From: Henriciella algicola
GTDB taxonomy: Bacteria > Pseudomonadota > Alphaproteobacteria > Caulobacterales > Hyphomonadaceae
NCBI RefSeq assembly: GCF_003576245.1
Contig: NZ_QWGA01000007.1
Span: forward strand, 310,001 to 374,000
DNA length: 64,000 nt
Direction of reading: 5' to 3'
In this document: positions 45,515 through 55,043 of the stretch, piece by piece
Layout of the letters: each line of letters starts with the position of its first letter
Numbering within the stretch: the first letter of the stretch is position 1
Made by a program: the position numbers and the translations under genes
The notes under the pieces: generated by a model
What the model saw: only the letters and a program-made list of their open reading frames with translations
The model's database searches: none
What the model was told of the DNA's origin: nothing

Positions 45515-46105
45515 CTACTTCTGATGGAGGATGGCAAGAATGGTCCGGGTAAACGTCGGCGCATGCGCAGCGAACGGCCCGGGCAGTCGGTTATAGACCT
45601 TGTTGAGGCCGGACTGCATGACGACGCCGAGGCACATCGCCGTCGTCAGTGCCGGGTCCCCATGGGGAATTTCACCAGCTTTCATCATTGCCGCGATCAA
45701 CGTCTCAAGGATGGTGACCGGATCATCGCTGCGCCGCTCATCATGGGGGAGAAACTTGTTCAGCGAGACAAGGTGGAACGAGAAGAGCAGCCAGTCATCA
45801 TCTGCAATCGCGCAATAGGCCTCAACGGCGCGCGCAACCCGATCTTCTGGCGAGCCTGGCGCAGACAACGCCTCACGCAGCATTTCCCCGAGCCGGTTGT
45901 GAGTCGCCATGAAGAGGGAGAGCGCCAGCTCGTCCTTGCCCTTATAGTGCCGGTAAAGCGCGCCCTCAGACACACCCGCCGCATTCGCGATCTCACGGGT
46001 TGTCGCCGCATTGATCCCTTCATCGATAAACAGCTTCAGCGCCGCGCGTTCGATCTTTGGACGGGCATTGCGGGTCCGTGGCTTGTTTTGTGATGGATCA
46101 GGCAT
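45515..46105 (-). CDS. TetR-family transcriptional regulator
   Basis: A 196-residue regulator. The N-terminal DNA-binding domain is ERAALKLFIDEGINAATTREIANAAGVSEGALYRHYKGKDEL, a clear TetR helix-turn-helix, and the helical C-terminal half would bind ligand. ATG 46105 is chosen by family length; a longer in-frame reading to 46255 has no support. It is 19 bases upstream of plsC and divergent from yajC. A 20-base inverted repeat lies 21 bases before its start, so autoregulation and control of plsC are plausible. The ligand is unknown, perhaps an acyl compound. Confidence 0.9.
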   Translation of the reverse strand: MPDPSQNKPRTRNARPKIERAALKLFIDEGINAATTREIANAAGVSEGALYRHYKGKDELALSLFMATHNRLGEMLREALSAPGSPEDRVARAVEAYCAIADDDWLLFSFHLVSLNKFLPHDERRSDDPVTILETLIAAMMKAGEIPHGDPALTTAMCLGVVMQSGLNKVYNRLPGPFAAHAPTFTRTILAILHQK

Positions 46106-46125
46106 CGAAAGCAGGGCGCTCCAAG

Positions 46126-46145
46126 TAGTGAGTATTCGCTCACTA
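46126..46145. promoter_or_regulatory. Candidate TetR operator
   Basis: Inverted repeat TAGTGAG-TATTCG-CTCACTA, seven-base perfect arms around a six-base centre, is 21 bases upstream of the tetR ATG and about 150 before yajC. Arms of this type (AGTGAG/CTCACT) are frequent in TetR-family operators, and the position fits autoregulation. Confidence 0.6.
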
Positions 46146-46294
46146 ACATATGTGTCCTGTTTGGCAAGTCTCTGATGTGGTGAGCCCGACTGCGGCGTAT
46201 GGGCCGTACTGCAATCGCGCATTGATTGGTCTTGTTTGCAATGTAAGCCCTCCACAGATATAGCGACGAGCCTGAAATCCGCGGAGAAAAAGAG

Positions 46295-46678
46295 ATGAAT
46301 TCAAGACTGGTCCTGGCTGGCCTGACAGCAGCAAGCCTCGCACCACTGGCCTCAGCACAGGAAGCTGGCGGCGCAACCGGCGGAATCATCGGTCAGCTCA
46401 TCTTCTTCGTGCCGCTGATCCTCATCTTCTACTTCCTGCTCATTCGCCCGGCGAACCAGCGTCAGAAGAAGCACCGCCAGATGATCGAGGCCGTCGTACG
46501 CGGTGATACGGTCATCACGTCCGGTGGCCTTATCGGCAAGGTCGTCAAGGTCACCGAGCAAGAGCTCAGCGTCGAGCTCGCCGATGGCGTTCGCGTGCGC
46601 GTCGTGCGCTCAATGATTGCTGACGTTCGCAGCAAGAACGATCCGGCACCGGCCGCGAACGACACCAAAGCGTCCTGA
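46295..46678 (+). CDS. yajC: Sec translocon accessory protein YajC
   Basis: A 127-residue membrane protein with a signal-like N-terminus (AASLAPLASAQ) and one strong helix (GQLIFFVPLILIFYFLLIRPANQRQKKH, about 34-60), then a small cytosolic domain (RGDTVITSGGLIGKVVKV). It binds the SecDF complex. ATG 46295 has GGAG and AGAG upstream. It starts the yajC-secD-secF operon, the usual order, 21 bases before secD. Confidence 0.95.
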   Translation: MNSRLVLAGLTAASLAPLASAQEAGGATGGIIGQLIFFVPLILIFYFLLIRPANQRQKKHRQMIEAVVRGDTVITSGGLIGKVVKVTEQELSVELADGVRVRVVRSMIADVRSKNDPAPAANDTKAS

Positions 46679-46699
46679 TCGCTCTGAGGGGAGTGGGCC

Positions 46700-48376
46700 A
46701 TGCTGAATTTTCCGGCCTGGAAAGTAATCCTGATCCTGATCGTGCTCGTCTGGGGCGCGCTCATGGCAATTCCAAACGCATTTACGGATGGCTTCCTCGG
46801 CGTTGAGCCGCGCGAACCGCAATCCGATGCGCCGCAGGACATTGCAGCCTATGAAGCGCAAATGGATGCGGCCGAGGAATCATGGTGGCCCGGCTTTCTC
46901 CCAACCAACAAGGTCAATCTCGGTCTCGACCTTCAGGGCGGCGTCTACCTGCTGACACAGATCGATCCTGCAGAAGTCGCTGCAAACCGCCTCGAGACAC
47001 TTCAGACCGATATCGTACAGGCCCTCAACCGCGATCCGCTGATCCAGCGGGACGTCCCAGAACAACAGGGCACCACGCTCCCCATCCAGCTTCGCAATCC
47101 GGAAGACATGGAAGAGGCGCTTCGTCGCCTACGCCGCATCAATCCAACCATTGGCGCAACGGGTAGCGACCGCGTCCTGTCCATCGAACGAGTAGGCCCT
47201 CAGCGCATAATGGTCAGCGTGAGCGAAGACGCGCAGCAGGCCCTCGCCGCTGATGCGCAGGGCACGATGATCACCATCATCCGCCGCCGTCTTGATCCAG
47301 ATGGCGTCAGCGAGGTCTCCATCACGCCGCAGGGCGATACGCGTATCGTCATCGAGGCGCCAGGTGAAGCCGATCCGCGCCGCATCAAGAACATCCTCGG
47401 CCAGGCAGGCCGCCTGACCTTCAACATGGCGAATATGGACCAGTCAGCCGTCAACGCTGCGCAGGCCACACGTCCCCCGCCAGGCTTTGAGCTTCTCGTT
47501 GATGAGTTCGGTCGCCCGATGCTGGTCAATCGCACACCGGTGGTGACCGGTAGTGATATCGCGAGTGCTAGCCAAGGCAGGAACCCTGATGACAACTCGC
47601 CGGCCGTGGACTTCCGCCTGAATGGCACCGGCGCCGAACGCTTCGGTCAGACAACGGCAAACAATCGCGGCCAGATCTTCGCAATCGTTCTCGACGGCAC
47701 GATCATGTCCGCGCCGCGCATCAATGAGCCAATCTGGGGCGGCAACGTACAGATCACGGGCCAGTTCACGCTCGACGAAGCCCAGGATCTTGCAGACATT
47801 ATTGAAGCTGGTGAGCTTCCGGCAAAACTGAACTTTATTGAAGAGCGCACGGTCGGTCCGGGCCTCGGCGCTGACTCCATTGCGGCTGGTACGAATGCAA
47901 GCCTTATCGGCCTCGCGCTCGTCGGCGTCTTCATGATCATCGCGTATGGTCTGATCGGAAGCTTCGCTGTCGGCTCGCTGCTCGCGAATATCGTGCTGAT
48001 CCTTGGCGCGCTGTCTGGCCTCGGCGCAACGCTGACCCTGCCGGGTATCGCAGGTATCGTCCTCACGATCGGTATGGCTGTGGACGCGAACGTCATCGTG
48101 TTTGAGCGGATCCGTGAAGAACAACGCAATGGCCGCTCTCCAACAACTGCCGTCATCGCGGGTTATGAGCGTGCGCTGTCGACGATTCTCGACGCCAACA
48201 TCACGACCTTCATCGCCGCTGCGATCCTTTACCTGCTCGGCTCAGGCCCGGTGAAAGGTTTCGCTGTAACGCTGGCCATCGGTATCGTAACATCGGTGTT
48301 CACGGCCTTCGTCGTGACCCGCTGGTTTACCGCAATGTGGCTGCGCCTCGCGCGCCCTCGCAAGCTTTCGATTTAG
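46700..48376 (+). CDS. secD: Protein export protein SecD
   Basis: Proton-driven subunit that helps pull exported proteins into the periplasm. The 558 residues have an N-terminal helix (FPAWKVILILIVLVWGALMA), the SecD motif NLGLDLQGGVYLL, a large periplasmic region and the C-terminal five-helix RND-like domain (GMAVDANVIVFERIREEQRNGRS, ILYLLGSGPVKGFAVTLAIGIV). A normal proteobacterial length. ATG 46700 lies 21 bases after yajC and secF follows after nine. Confidence 0.96.
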   Translation: MLNFPAWKVILILIVLVWGALMAIPNAFTDGFLGVEPREPQSDAPQDIAAYEAQMDAAEESWWPGFLPTNKVNLGLDLQGGVYLLTQIDPAEVAANRLETLQTDIVQALNRDPLIQRDVPEQQGTTLPIQLRNPEDMEEALRRLRRINPTIGATGSDRVLSIERVGPQRIMVSVSEDAQQALAADAQGTMITIIRRRLDPDGVSEVSITPQGDTRIVIEAPGEADPRRIKNILGQAGRLTFNMANMDQSAVNAAQATRPPPGFELLVDEFGRPMLVNRTPVVTGSDIASASQGRNPDDNSPAVDFRLNGTGAERFGQTTANNRGQIFAIVLDGTIMSAPRINEPIWGGNVQITGQFTLDEAQDLADIIEAGELPAKLNFIEERTVGPGLGADSIAAGTNASLIGLALVGVFMIIAYGLIGSFAVGSLLANIVLILGALSGLGATLTLPGIAGIVLTIGMAVDANVIVFERIREEQRNGRSPTTAVIAGYERALSTILDANITTFIAAAILYLLGSGPVKGFAVTLAIGIVTSVFTAFVVTRWFTAMWLRLARPRKLSI

Positions 48377-48385
48377 GGGGCCGCT

Positions 48386-49354
48386 ATGCTTCTCCAGTAC
48401 TGGCCGAACAATACCAATGTCCGCTTCATGTCGTTCAGACTGCCGGCGCTGCTATTCTCGGCAATCCTGATCGCCGCATCCTTCGCCCTCATCTTCACCA
48501 AGGGCATGAATTTTGGCATCGACTTCGCTGGCGGCTCGGTCATCGAGATTGAACAGCCTGAGGGCGTTCAGGAAGAGGATGTCCGTGAGGTGATGGGCGG
48601 CCTCGGTCTTGGCGAGGTCGGCGTCAATGCCGCTCGTGGCACCGGTGTCGAAGCGATCGAAGTAATCGTCATCCGCTTTGCGACCCAGCCTGCAGAACCC
48701 GGCATGGACCAGGACACGGCCCAGCAGCAAGCCAATGACCGCGTGCGCGCAGCGCTCGCAGAAGCGTTTCCAGGGCTGAATGTACGAAGCAGTGCTGCTG
48801 TCGGCCCGAAAGTTTCTGGTGAGCTTCTCAGAAGCGGCCTGATGGCGCTTGCCGTCGCGCTGGCGCTGATGATGGCCTACATCTCCGTCCGCTTTCAATG
48901 GAAGTACGCGCTCGGCGCCGTTGCTGCGCTGTTCCACGATGTCATTATCACCATGGGCATGTTCTCGCTCACCCAGTTCGAGTTCAACCTGTCCACCATC
49001 GCAGCACTTCTGACGATTGTCGGTTACTCGATGAACGACACCGTCATCGTGTTTGACCGCGTCCGCGAAGAGGCCCGCAAGTACAAGAAGATGGAGCCGG
49101 ACAAGGTTATCGATCTTGCCGTCAACCAGACGCTGTCGCGTACTTTGCTGACATCCGGCACCACACTTCTGGCGCTGTTCAGCATCTACCTTTTCGGTGG
49201 CACCGTGCTTAGCGGCATGAGTTTCGCGCTCATCTTCGGCGTGATCATCGGTACGTATTCGTCGGTGTTCGTCGCATCCTCAGTGTTGCTCCTGCTTGGC
49301 CTCGACCAGGGTGAGAAGCAGCGCCGCGAGGTTGAAGGCTTCCAGGGCGTCTGA
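48386..49354 (+). CDS. secF: Protein export protein SecF
   Basis: Partner of SecD, 322 residues. Markers are FGIDFAGGSVIEIEQPE at about 50-66, the RND helices (GLMALAVALALMMAYISVRFQWKYALGAVAALFHDVIITMG), GYSMNDTVIVFDRVREEARK and TSGTTLLALFSIYLFGGTVLSGMSFALIFGV. The second ATG (48428) is a less likely start. The 3' end is two bases from the convergent nadK, leaving no room for a separate terminator. Confidence 0.96.
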   Translation: MLLQYWPNNTNVRFMSFRLPALLFSAILIAASFALIFTKGMNFGIDFAGGSVIEIEQPEGVQEEDVREVMGGLGLGEVGVNAARGTGVEAIEVIVIRFATQPAEPGMDQDTAQQQANDRVRAALAEAFPGLNVRSSAAVGPKVSGELLRSGLMALAVALALMMAYISVRFQWKYALGAVAALFHDVIITMGMFSLTQFEFNLSTIAALLTIVGYSMNDTVIVFDRVREEARKYKKMEPDKVIDLAVNQTLSRTLLTSGTTLLALFSIYLFGGTVLSGMSFALIFGVIIGTYSSVFVASSVLLLLGLDQGEKQRREVEGFQGV

Positions 49355-49356
49355 CG

Positions 49357-50121
49357 CTAGAAGGAAAACTGTTCGCGAAGGATACGCTCATCCAGGGCGT
49401 GCCCGGGATCGAATAGCATGGTGAGCGGCTTGCTGCGGTCTTCAGTGACAGAGACCTTCGCAATGTCGCGCACTTCCTGGTTGTCCGCTGCAGCAGAGAC
49501 AGGACGCCGGTTTGGTTCGACGATCTCGAATTCCACACGCGCATCGTGACGCAGGAGAGCGCCGCGCCAGCGGCGTGGCCGGAACGCGCTGACCGGGGTC
49601 AACGCCAACAGATTAGCGCCGATTGGCAGGATAGGGCCGTGCGCCGAGAGGTTGTAGGCGGTTGAGCCTGCAGGCGTCGCGACCATGATGCCGTCACAGG
49701 TCAGCTCACTCATCCGCTCATTGCCATCGACTCGAATGCGCAGCTTCGCGCTCTGGGCCGTTTCGCGGAACAGCGAGACTTCATTGATCGCAAGGCGTTC
49801 GAAATGCTCACCATGCACATCAGTCGCAACCATGCGGAGCGGCACGAGCATGGCTTTCTCAGCCCGGTTCAGCCGATCAATCAGGTTCTCCTCGACATAA
49901 TCGTTCATAAGGAAGCCGACCGTGCCGCGGTTCATGCCATAGACGGGCTTGCGATCATCAAAGCGCCGCCGCATCGCATTCAGCATCGACCCATCGCCGC
50001 CAAGCGCCACGATGACCTCAGCTTCCTCTTCGGAATACTGGCCATACTGACGGGTCAGGCGCTGCAGGGCTTCCTGCGCTTCCGGTCGCCGCGATGCGGT
50101 GAAAGAGATCTTGATGCTCAT
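49357..50121 (-). CDS. nadK: NAD kinase
   Basis: Phosphorylates NAD+ to NADP+. The 254-residue protein has the short alphaproteobacterial form. Motifs are [14 protein letters not shown] (the GGDG ATP/NAD motif), [23 protein letters not shown] and [23 protein letters not shown]. The 3' end is adjacent to secF and the 5' end faces the aldolase-II gene across 104 bases. No accessory domain. Confidence 0.95.
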   Translation of the reverse strand: MSIKISFTASRRPEAQEALQRLTRQYGQYSEEEAEVIVALGGDGSMLNAMRRRFDDRKPVYGMNRGTVGFLMNDYVEENLIDRLNRAEKAMLVPLRMVATDVHGEHFERLAINEVSLFRETAQSAKLRIRVDGNERMSELTCDGIMVATPAGSTAYNLSAHGPILPIGANLLALTPVSAFRPRRWRGALLRHDARVEFEIVEPNRRPVSAAADNQEVRDIAKVSVTEDRSKPLTMLFDPGHALDERILREQFSF

Positions 50122-50225
50122 TTGCGTGGTGTCGCTGTGCTTGGAGCGAAGGTCAAGCTTGCGTGGGGGGATAGTGCAAAAGGGGGCAATTGCTGTATGT
50201 TCCCGGAAAGACTTGGAGGAAGATC

Positions 50226-51017
50226 ATGCCGGACGATATGAAATCAATTGATGTGAAGAGCGCTGTTTCCGCAGAGGAATGGCAAGCGCGCGTGGATTGC
50301 GCGATGCTCTACCGCCTCACAGCCCTACACGGCTGGGACGATATGATCTTCACGCACATCTCGCACCGCGTCCCGGGTCCAGAGCACCACTTCCTGATCA
50401 ATCCATACGGTATGCTCTTCGACGAAATCACCGCGAGCTCGCTGGTCAAGGTGGACCTTGAGGGCAATATTGTGATGGACACGCCATACTTCATCAATCC
50501 AGCAGGTTTCACCATCCACTCGGCGATCCACGCGAATCGCGAAGATGCGAACGTCGTCATGCACCTGCACACCGATCAGGGCGTTGCTGTTTCCTCGCAG
50601 AAGGAAGGCCTGCTTCCGATTTCGCAGACAGCGATGATCGTGCGCGCGGACGTTGCCTATCATGACTATGAGGGCGTGGCGCTCGACCTGGATGAGCGTG
50701 AGCGCCTTGTTGCTGACCTTGGCCCTCAGAAGCATTCCATGCTGCTGCGCAACCACGGCACGCTGACCTGCGGCGAGACCGCAGCCATGACCTTCACACG
50801 CATGTTCTTCCTCGAACGCGCCTGCTCCATGCAGGTGATGGCGCTGTCAGCAGGGCGCGATGGCGTGCTCGAATGCGATGATGATCTGCAAGGCAAAGTT
50901 GCCGGGCAGGGCGGCATGACAGGCCATAGCTCCGGCATGGGCTCTCTTACCGAAAAGCTCGTCTGGCCTGCGATGAAGCGCAAGCTCGACCGCCAGTCGC
51001 CGGGCTACGACACCTGA
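50226..51017 (+). CDS. Class II aldolase/adducin-family protein
   Basis: A 263-residue protein of the class II aldolase/adducin fold, which binds a divalent metal. ILHRTALHGW-like opening (actual YRLTALHGWDDMIFTHISHRVPG), INPYGMLFDEITASSLVKVD, the metal-ligand segment VVMHLHTDQGVAVSS and the later LLRNHGTLTCGETAAM are characteristic. Family members cleave sugar phosphates or have lost aldolase activity, and the substrate here cannot be read. ATG 50226 has GGAGGAAGATC upstream; an in-frame codon at 50190 adds a poor 12 residues. Confidence 0.85.
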   Translation: MPDDMKSIDVKSAVSAEEWQARVDCAMLYRLTALHGWDDMIFTHISHRVPGPEHHFLINPYGMLFDEITASSLVKVDLEGNIVMDTPYFINPAGFTIHSAIHANREDANVVMHLHTDQGVAVSSQKEGLLPISQTAMIVRADVAYHDYEGVALDLDERERLVADLGPQKHSMLLRNHGTLTCGETAAMTFTRMFFLERACSMQVMALSAGRDGVLECDDDLQGKVAGQGGMTGHSSGMGSLTEKLVWPAMKRKLDRQSPGYDT

Positions 51018-51137
51018 CTTTCAGCTGCTGCGACAAAAGCGGTATAGCGGAAAACACCTATGGATACCGGCTTGTGGCTTTGCCATATAGCCGGGAACCC
51101 ATTCACGAGCCCTAAATACGGGAAAGGTGAAAAGCCG

Positions 51138-52355
51138 ATGAAACATCTCAAGGCGTTCGAAGATGCGCTGACTGATATTCGCGATGAGGGCCGCTACCGC
51201 GTCTTCGTCGACCTTCAGCGTCATCGCGGCAATTTCCCGAAAGCGACCGCCAAGTTCGAAGATGGCGAGCGCGAGATCACTGTCTGGTGCTCGAACGACT
51301 ATCTCGGCATGGGCCAGGACGATGACGTCCTGAACTCCATGCATGAGGCAATCGACAGCTTTGGCGCCGGTTCCGGTGGTACCCGCAACATTTCGGGCAC
51401 GACGCGCTACCACGTCGAGCTGGAGCGTGAGCTGGCAGACCTTCACGGCAAGACCGGCGCGCTCCTGTTCACGTCTGGCTACGTTGCCAATGACGCGACC
51501 CTGTCTACGCTCGGCAAGATCCTGCCAGGCCTCATCATTTATTCCGACGCGCTGAACCACGCGTCGATGATTGAAGGCATTCGCCGCTCAGGCGCTGACC
51601 GCCGCATCTTCCGCCACAATGACGTCGAACACCTTCGCGCCTTGATGGAAAATGACGATCCGTCGCGTCCAAAGCTTATCGCTTTTGAGAGCGTCTACTC
51701 GATGGACGGTGATGTTGGACCGCTGAAAGAACTCTGCGATCTCGCCGATGAATTCGATGCGCTCACCTATCTCGACGAAGTCCACGCTGTTGGCATGTAC
51801 GGCGAGGAAGGCGCAGGCGTTGCCCAGCGCGAGCAGCTGATGGACCGGATCGACATTATCGAAGGCACGCTCGGCAAGGCTTACGGCGTCATGGGCGGGT
51901 ATATCGCTGCGCACGACACTATCATCGATGCGATCCGCTCGATGGCTTCGGGCTTCATCTTCACCACCTCGACCTGTCCGGTCATGGCAGCTGGCGCACT
52001 TGCTAGTGTCCGCAAGCTTCGTACCGAAGACGGGCGCTCGCTTCGCGCCGACCATCAGGCAAAGGCGGCGCTCCTGAAAGAGAAGTTCCGCAATGCTGGT
52101 CTTCCGGTCATGGACAGCGTGACTCACATCGTCCCGCTACTGGTTGGCGACCCTGAAAAGTGCAAGGCGCTCTCCGACACGCTGCTCTTCGACTTTGGCA
52201 TCTATGTCCAGCCCATCAACTATCCGACAGTGCCACGTGGTACGGAGCGTCTTCGTTTCACGCCGGGTCCTGTCCATGACGAGGTCATGATGGATGAGCT
52301 GGTTGCCGCCATCCTGGCTGTCTGGAAACAGCTAGGACTTGAGGAAGCTGCCTGA
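51138..52355 (+). CDS. hemA: 5-aminolevulinate synthase (ALAS)
   Basis: PLP enzyme joining glycine and succinyl-CoA to ALA, the first step of heme synthesis via the Shemin route; this enzyme is typical of alphaproteobacteria. The 405-residue product contains [61 protein letters not shown] and the PLP Lys in [16 protein letters not shown] 51138 with GGAAAGGTGA upstream gives the family start [11 protein letters not shown]; a frame to 51060 is an unsupported extension. glyA, which makes glycine, lies downstream after a hairpin. Confidence 0.95.
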   Translation: MKHLKAFEDALTDIRDEGRYRVFVDLQRHRGNFPKATAKFEDGEREITVWCSNDYLGMGQDDDVLNSMHEAIDSFGAGSGGTRNISGTTRYHVELERELADLHGKTGALLFTSGYVANDATLSTLGKILPGLIIYSDALNHASMIEGIRRSGADRRIFRHNDVEHLRALMENDDPSRPKLIAFESVYSMDGDVGPLKELCDLADEFDALTYLDEVHAVGMYGEEGAGVAQREQLMDRIDIIEGTLGKAYGVMGGYIAAHDTIIDAIRSMASGFIFTTSTCPVMAAGALASVRKLRTEDGRSLRADHQAKAALLKEKFRNAGLPVMDSVTHIVPLLVGDPEKCKALSDTLLFDFGIYVQPINYPTVPRGTERLRFTPGPVHDEVMMDELVAAILAVWKQLGLEEAA

Positions 52356-52391
52356 TCAGAAGCCTGCTCTGAAGGTATTATGAGCACAACA

Positions 52392-52429
52392 AATGCCCGT
52401 CCGCCTCCTGAGGGAAGCTGGCGGGCATT
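52392..52429 (+). terminator. Hairpin between hemA and glyA
   Basis: AATGCCCG (52392-52399) and CGGGCATT (52422-52429) form an eight-base-pair stem 36 bases after the hemA stop, with a 22-base loop that can pair further (CCTC/GAGG). No T run follows (GTCGCATTCG), so it could be a weak terminator or a leader structure of glyA. Confidence 0.4.
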
Positions 52430-52513
52430 GTCGCATTCGTCGCACACGCTCGCGTCTTGCTCCCGGACGCGAGCACTCTTAGAGAGATCAAAACGCAGAA
52501 TGAGGATCTGACC

Positions 52514-53818
52514 ATGCCCGATACGTCTTCTTCGGCAAGCTTTGACCGCACGCGCTTCTTTTCCGCCGGTGTGAACGACACCGACAAGGAATTGGCAGAT
52601 GCAATCGCCAAGGAGCTTGATCGTCAGCAGCACGAGATCGAGCTGATCGCCTCTGAAAACATTGTCTCAAAGGCGGTTCTTGAGGCGCAAGGTTCGGTCC
52701 TTACGAACAAGTATGCAGAGGGCTATCCGGGCAAGCGCTACTATGGTGGCTGCCAGTTCGTCGACCTTGCTGAAAACCTCGCCATTGAACGGGCGAAAAA
52801 GCTGTTCAACTGCGAATACGCCAACGTCCAGCCTAATTCCGGCAGCCAGGCAAACCAGTCTGTCTTTCAGGCGCTGATCAAGCCGGGCGACACTATCCTT
52901 GGCATGAGCCTCGATGCTGGCGGCCACCTCACGCATGGCGCAAAACCGAACCAGTCGGGCAAATGGTTCAACGCCGTCCAGTATGGTGTGCGCGAAGACA
53001 CCCATCTCATCGACTTTGACGAGGTCCGCGCGCTTGCGAAAGAGCACCAGCCAAAGCTTATCATCGCAGGTGGCTCTGCCTATCCGCGCCAGATCGACTT
53101 TGCGAAGTTCCGTGAGATCGCTGACGAGGTCGGTGCCTCGTTCATGGTGGACATGGCGCACTTCGCAGGCCTCGTCGCGGGCGGCGCGCACCCGAACCCG
53201 CTCGATCATTGTCACGTCGCAACGACGACGACCCACAAGACGCTTCGCGGCCCTCGCGGCGGCATGGTGGTTACCAATGACGAGACCATCGCCAAGAAAG
53301 TAAACTCGGCTGTCTTCCCGGGCATCCAGGGCGGCCCGCTCATGCACGTGATTGCTGCAAAGGCGGTTGCTTTCGGCGAAGCCCTCACCGACGACTTCCG
53401 TGCCTATGCCGCGCAGGTCGTGAAGAATGCGCGCGCCATGTCAGAGGCCGCAAAGGCTTCTGGTCTCGATCTCGTTTCCGGCGGCACCGACACGCATGTT
53501 GCCCTGATTGACCTTCGTCCGAAGAAAGTCACTGGCAAGGATGCTGAGGCCGCTTTGGGTCGCGCCTACATCACCTGCAACAAGAACGGCGTGCCGTTTG
53601 ACCCTGAAAAGCCAGCGATCACCAGCGGTATCCGCGTCGGCTCGCCAGCAGGTACGACGCGCGGCTTTGGCGAGGCAGAGTTTAGTCAGATCGGCGAATG
53701 GATCGGTGAAATCGTCGATGCCGTCGCAAGCGGCGATCCGTCCTCAACCGAGGCGCGCATTGCCGAGGACGTAAAAGCGCTGACTGCCCGTTTCCCCATC
53801 TACGAAACGCTGGGGTAG
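52514..53818 (+). CDS. glyA: Serine hydroxymethyltransferase
   Basis: PLP enzyme interconverting serine and glycine with tetrahydrofolate, the main one-carbon source. The 434 residues show [61 protein letters not shown] and the PLP Lys in [17 protein letters not shown] 52514 has AGGA eight bases upstream; a longer frame to 52457 is spurious. It is followed by nrdR after seven bases, a common pairing. Confidence 0.97.
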   Translation: MPDTSSSASFDRTRFFSAGVNDTDKELADAIAKELDRQQHEIELIASENIVSKAVLEAQGSVLTNKYAEGYPGKRYYGGCQFVDLAENLAIERAKKLFNCEYANVQPNSGSQANQSVFQALIKPGDTILGMSLDAGGHLTHGAKPNQSGKWFNAVQYGVREDTHLIDFDEVRALAKEHQPKLIIAGGSAYPRQIDFAKFREIADEVGASFMVDMAHFAGLVAGGAHPNPLDHCHVATTTTHKTLRGPRGGMVVTNDETIAKKVNSAVFPGIQGGPLMHVIAAKAVAFGEALTDDFRAYAAQVVKNARAMSEAAKASGLDLVSGGTDTHVALIDLRPKKVTGKDAEAALGRAYITCNKNGVPFDPEKPAITSGIRVGSPAGTTRGFGEAEFSQIGEWIGEIVDAVASGDPSSTEARIAEDVKALTARFPIYETLG

Positions 53819-53825
53819 GCCTGAG

Positions 53826-54296
53826 GTGAAGTGCCCGTTCTGCACCGCTGAAAACACTGCCGTGAAGGATTCGCGCCCGGCTGAGGATAACACCGCTGTC
53901 CGGCGCCGGCGGGCTTGCGAAGTCTGCGGCGGCCGGTTCACGACCTTTGAACGGGTGCAGCTGCGCGAGATCATCGTCGTCAAACGCGATGGCAAGCGCG
54001 CCTTGTTCGACCGTGAGAAAGTCGCAAAATCGGTGACGATCGCGCTCAGAAAGCGCGCTGTGGGCGATGAAGGCGTCGAACAGCTCGTTTCCGGCATCGT
54101 CCGCAAGCTGGAAAGCAGCGGCGAGACGGAAGTCACCTCCGAAGACATCGGCGAACTCGTCATGGACGCGCTGAAAACCGTCGATCCTGTCGGCTATGTC
54201 CGGTATGCGAGCGTCTACAAGGACTTTCGTGATCCAACGGATTTCGCGAAATTCATCGACTCCTCCGCGCTGGACGAACCCGGTTCAGACGAGTGA
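53826..54296 (+). CDS. nrdR: Transcriptional repressor NrdR
   Basis: Represses ribonucleotide reductase genes according to dATP/ATP. The 156-residue protein starts with a zinc ribbon ([18 protein letters not shown], then [19 protein letters not shown], four Cys) followed by an ATP-cone ([32 protein letters not shown]). GTG 53826 with GAGGTG overlapping is the start, giving the family N-terminus. Its TGA overlaps the GTG start of the ribD gene (GTGA). NrdR-ribD-ribE-ribBA-ribH-nusB is a widespread order. Confidence 0.95.
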   Translation: MKCPFCTAENTAVKDSRPAEDNTAVRRRRACEVCGGRFTTFERVQLREIIVVKRDGKRALFDREKVAKSVTIALRKRAVGDEGVEQLVSGIVRKLESSGETEVTSEDIGELVMDALKTVDPVGYVRYASVYKDFRDPTDFAKFIDSSALDEPGSDE

Positions 54297-54952
54297 GCGG
54301 TAAGGTCTCCGTCACACTGAAGCTCGCAACCTCGCTAGATGGCCGCATTGCGCTGTCTAACGGTGTCAGCCAGTGGATCACCAACAGCAAGTCTCGCGCC
54401 CGTGTCCATGAGATGCGGGCGCGTCATGACGCCGTGCTGGTCGGTGTCGGCACGGTGCTGGCCGATGACCCGCTTCTGACGGCGCGAACAGTTCCAGCGC
54501 CAGCCATTCAGCCTGCTCGCATCGTCGCCGACAGCCACCTGCGCACACCGCCTCATTCCCGGCTGGTGGAGTCCGTAGGCCTCGGCCGCGTCATCCTCGC
54601 TCATGATGACCACGCAGACAGCAAGGCCTTTGCGAAGACCGGCGCCGAAACCTGGCCCGTAGGCACCTCAAACGGACGGCTAGACCTCAATCAGCTCCTT
54701 AGGCGTTGCGAAGCTGAAGGGCTACAGCGCATCTTCCTCGAAGGGGGCGGCACACTCGCGGCAAGTTTTCTGGCGGCGGGCCTTGTCGACGTGCTTGCCT
54801 GGTTCCGCGCGCCCATCCTCATCGGCGGCGATGGTGTCCCGGCAGTCGGCGCGCTGGGGCATGAACAGATGGACCAAACCACGCGGTGGGAGCTACAATC
54901 GCGCGAGTCGTTCGATGCAGACTGCCTCGAAATCTGGACACCCGCATCCTAG
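54293..54952 (+). CDS. ribD: RibD reductase domain only (no deaminase domain)
   Basis: The second half of riboflavin-specific RibD: the 5-amino-6-(5-phosphoribosylamino)uracil reductase. The 219 residues show [66 protein letters not shown] and [11 protein letters not shown]. No zinc deaminase motif is present here or immediately upstream (nrdR), so the N-terminal half of ordinary RibD is missing. The NADPH-dependent reduction follows deamination in the pathway. GTG 54293 overlaps nrdR. Confidence 0.9.
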   Translation: MSGKVSVTLKLATSLDGRIALSNGVSQWITNSKSRARVHEMRARHDAVLVGVGTVLADDPLLTARTVPAPAIQPARIVADSHLRTPPHSRLVESVGLGRVILAHDDHADSKAFAKTGAETWPVGTSNGRLDLNQLLRRCEAEGLQRIFLEGGGTLAASFLAAGLVDVLAWFRAPILIGGDGVPAVGALGHEQMDQTTRWELQSRESFDADCLEIWTPAS

Positions 54953-54964
54953 CACTGCAACGCG

Positions 54965-54981
54965 CGGGTCAAATTGACCCG
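54965..54981. promoter_or_regulatory. 17-base palindrome before ribE
   Basis: CGGGTCAA-A-TTGACCCG is a perfect inverted repeat in the 91-base gap between ribD and ribE. It may be an operator or a small hairpin. I see no FMN riboswitch sequence in the gap. Confidence 0.4.
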
Positions 54982-55043
54982 AGGAAAGTGATTGGTACGC
55001 CTCAATCGCATGCCTATATGCCGGGTGAGGAAGAGGAATTACC

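Noticed and set aside
54953-55043. FMN riboswitch before ribE
   Set aside because: The 91-base gap is too short and lacks the conserved RFN-element blocks; only a 17-base palindrome is visible.
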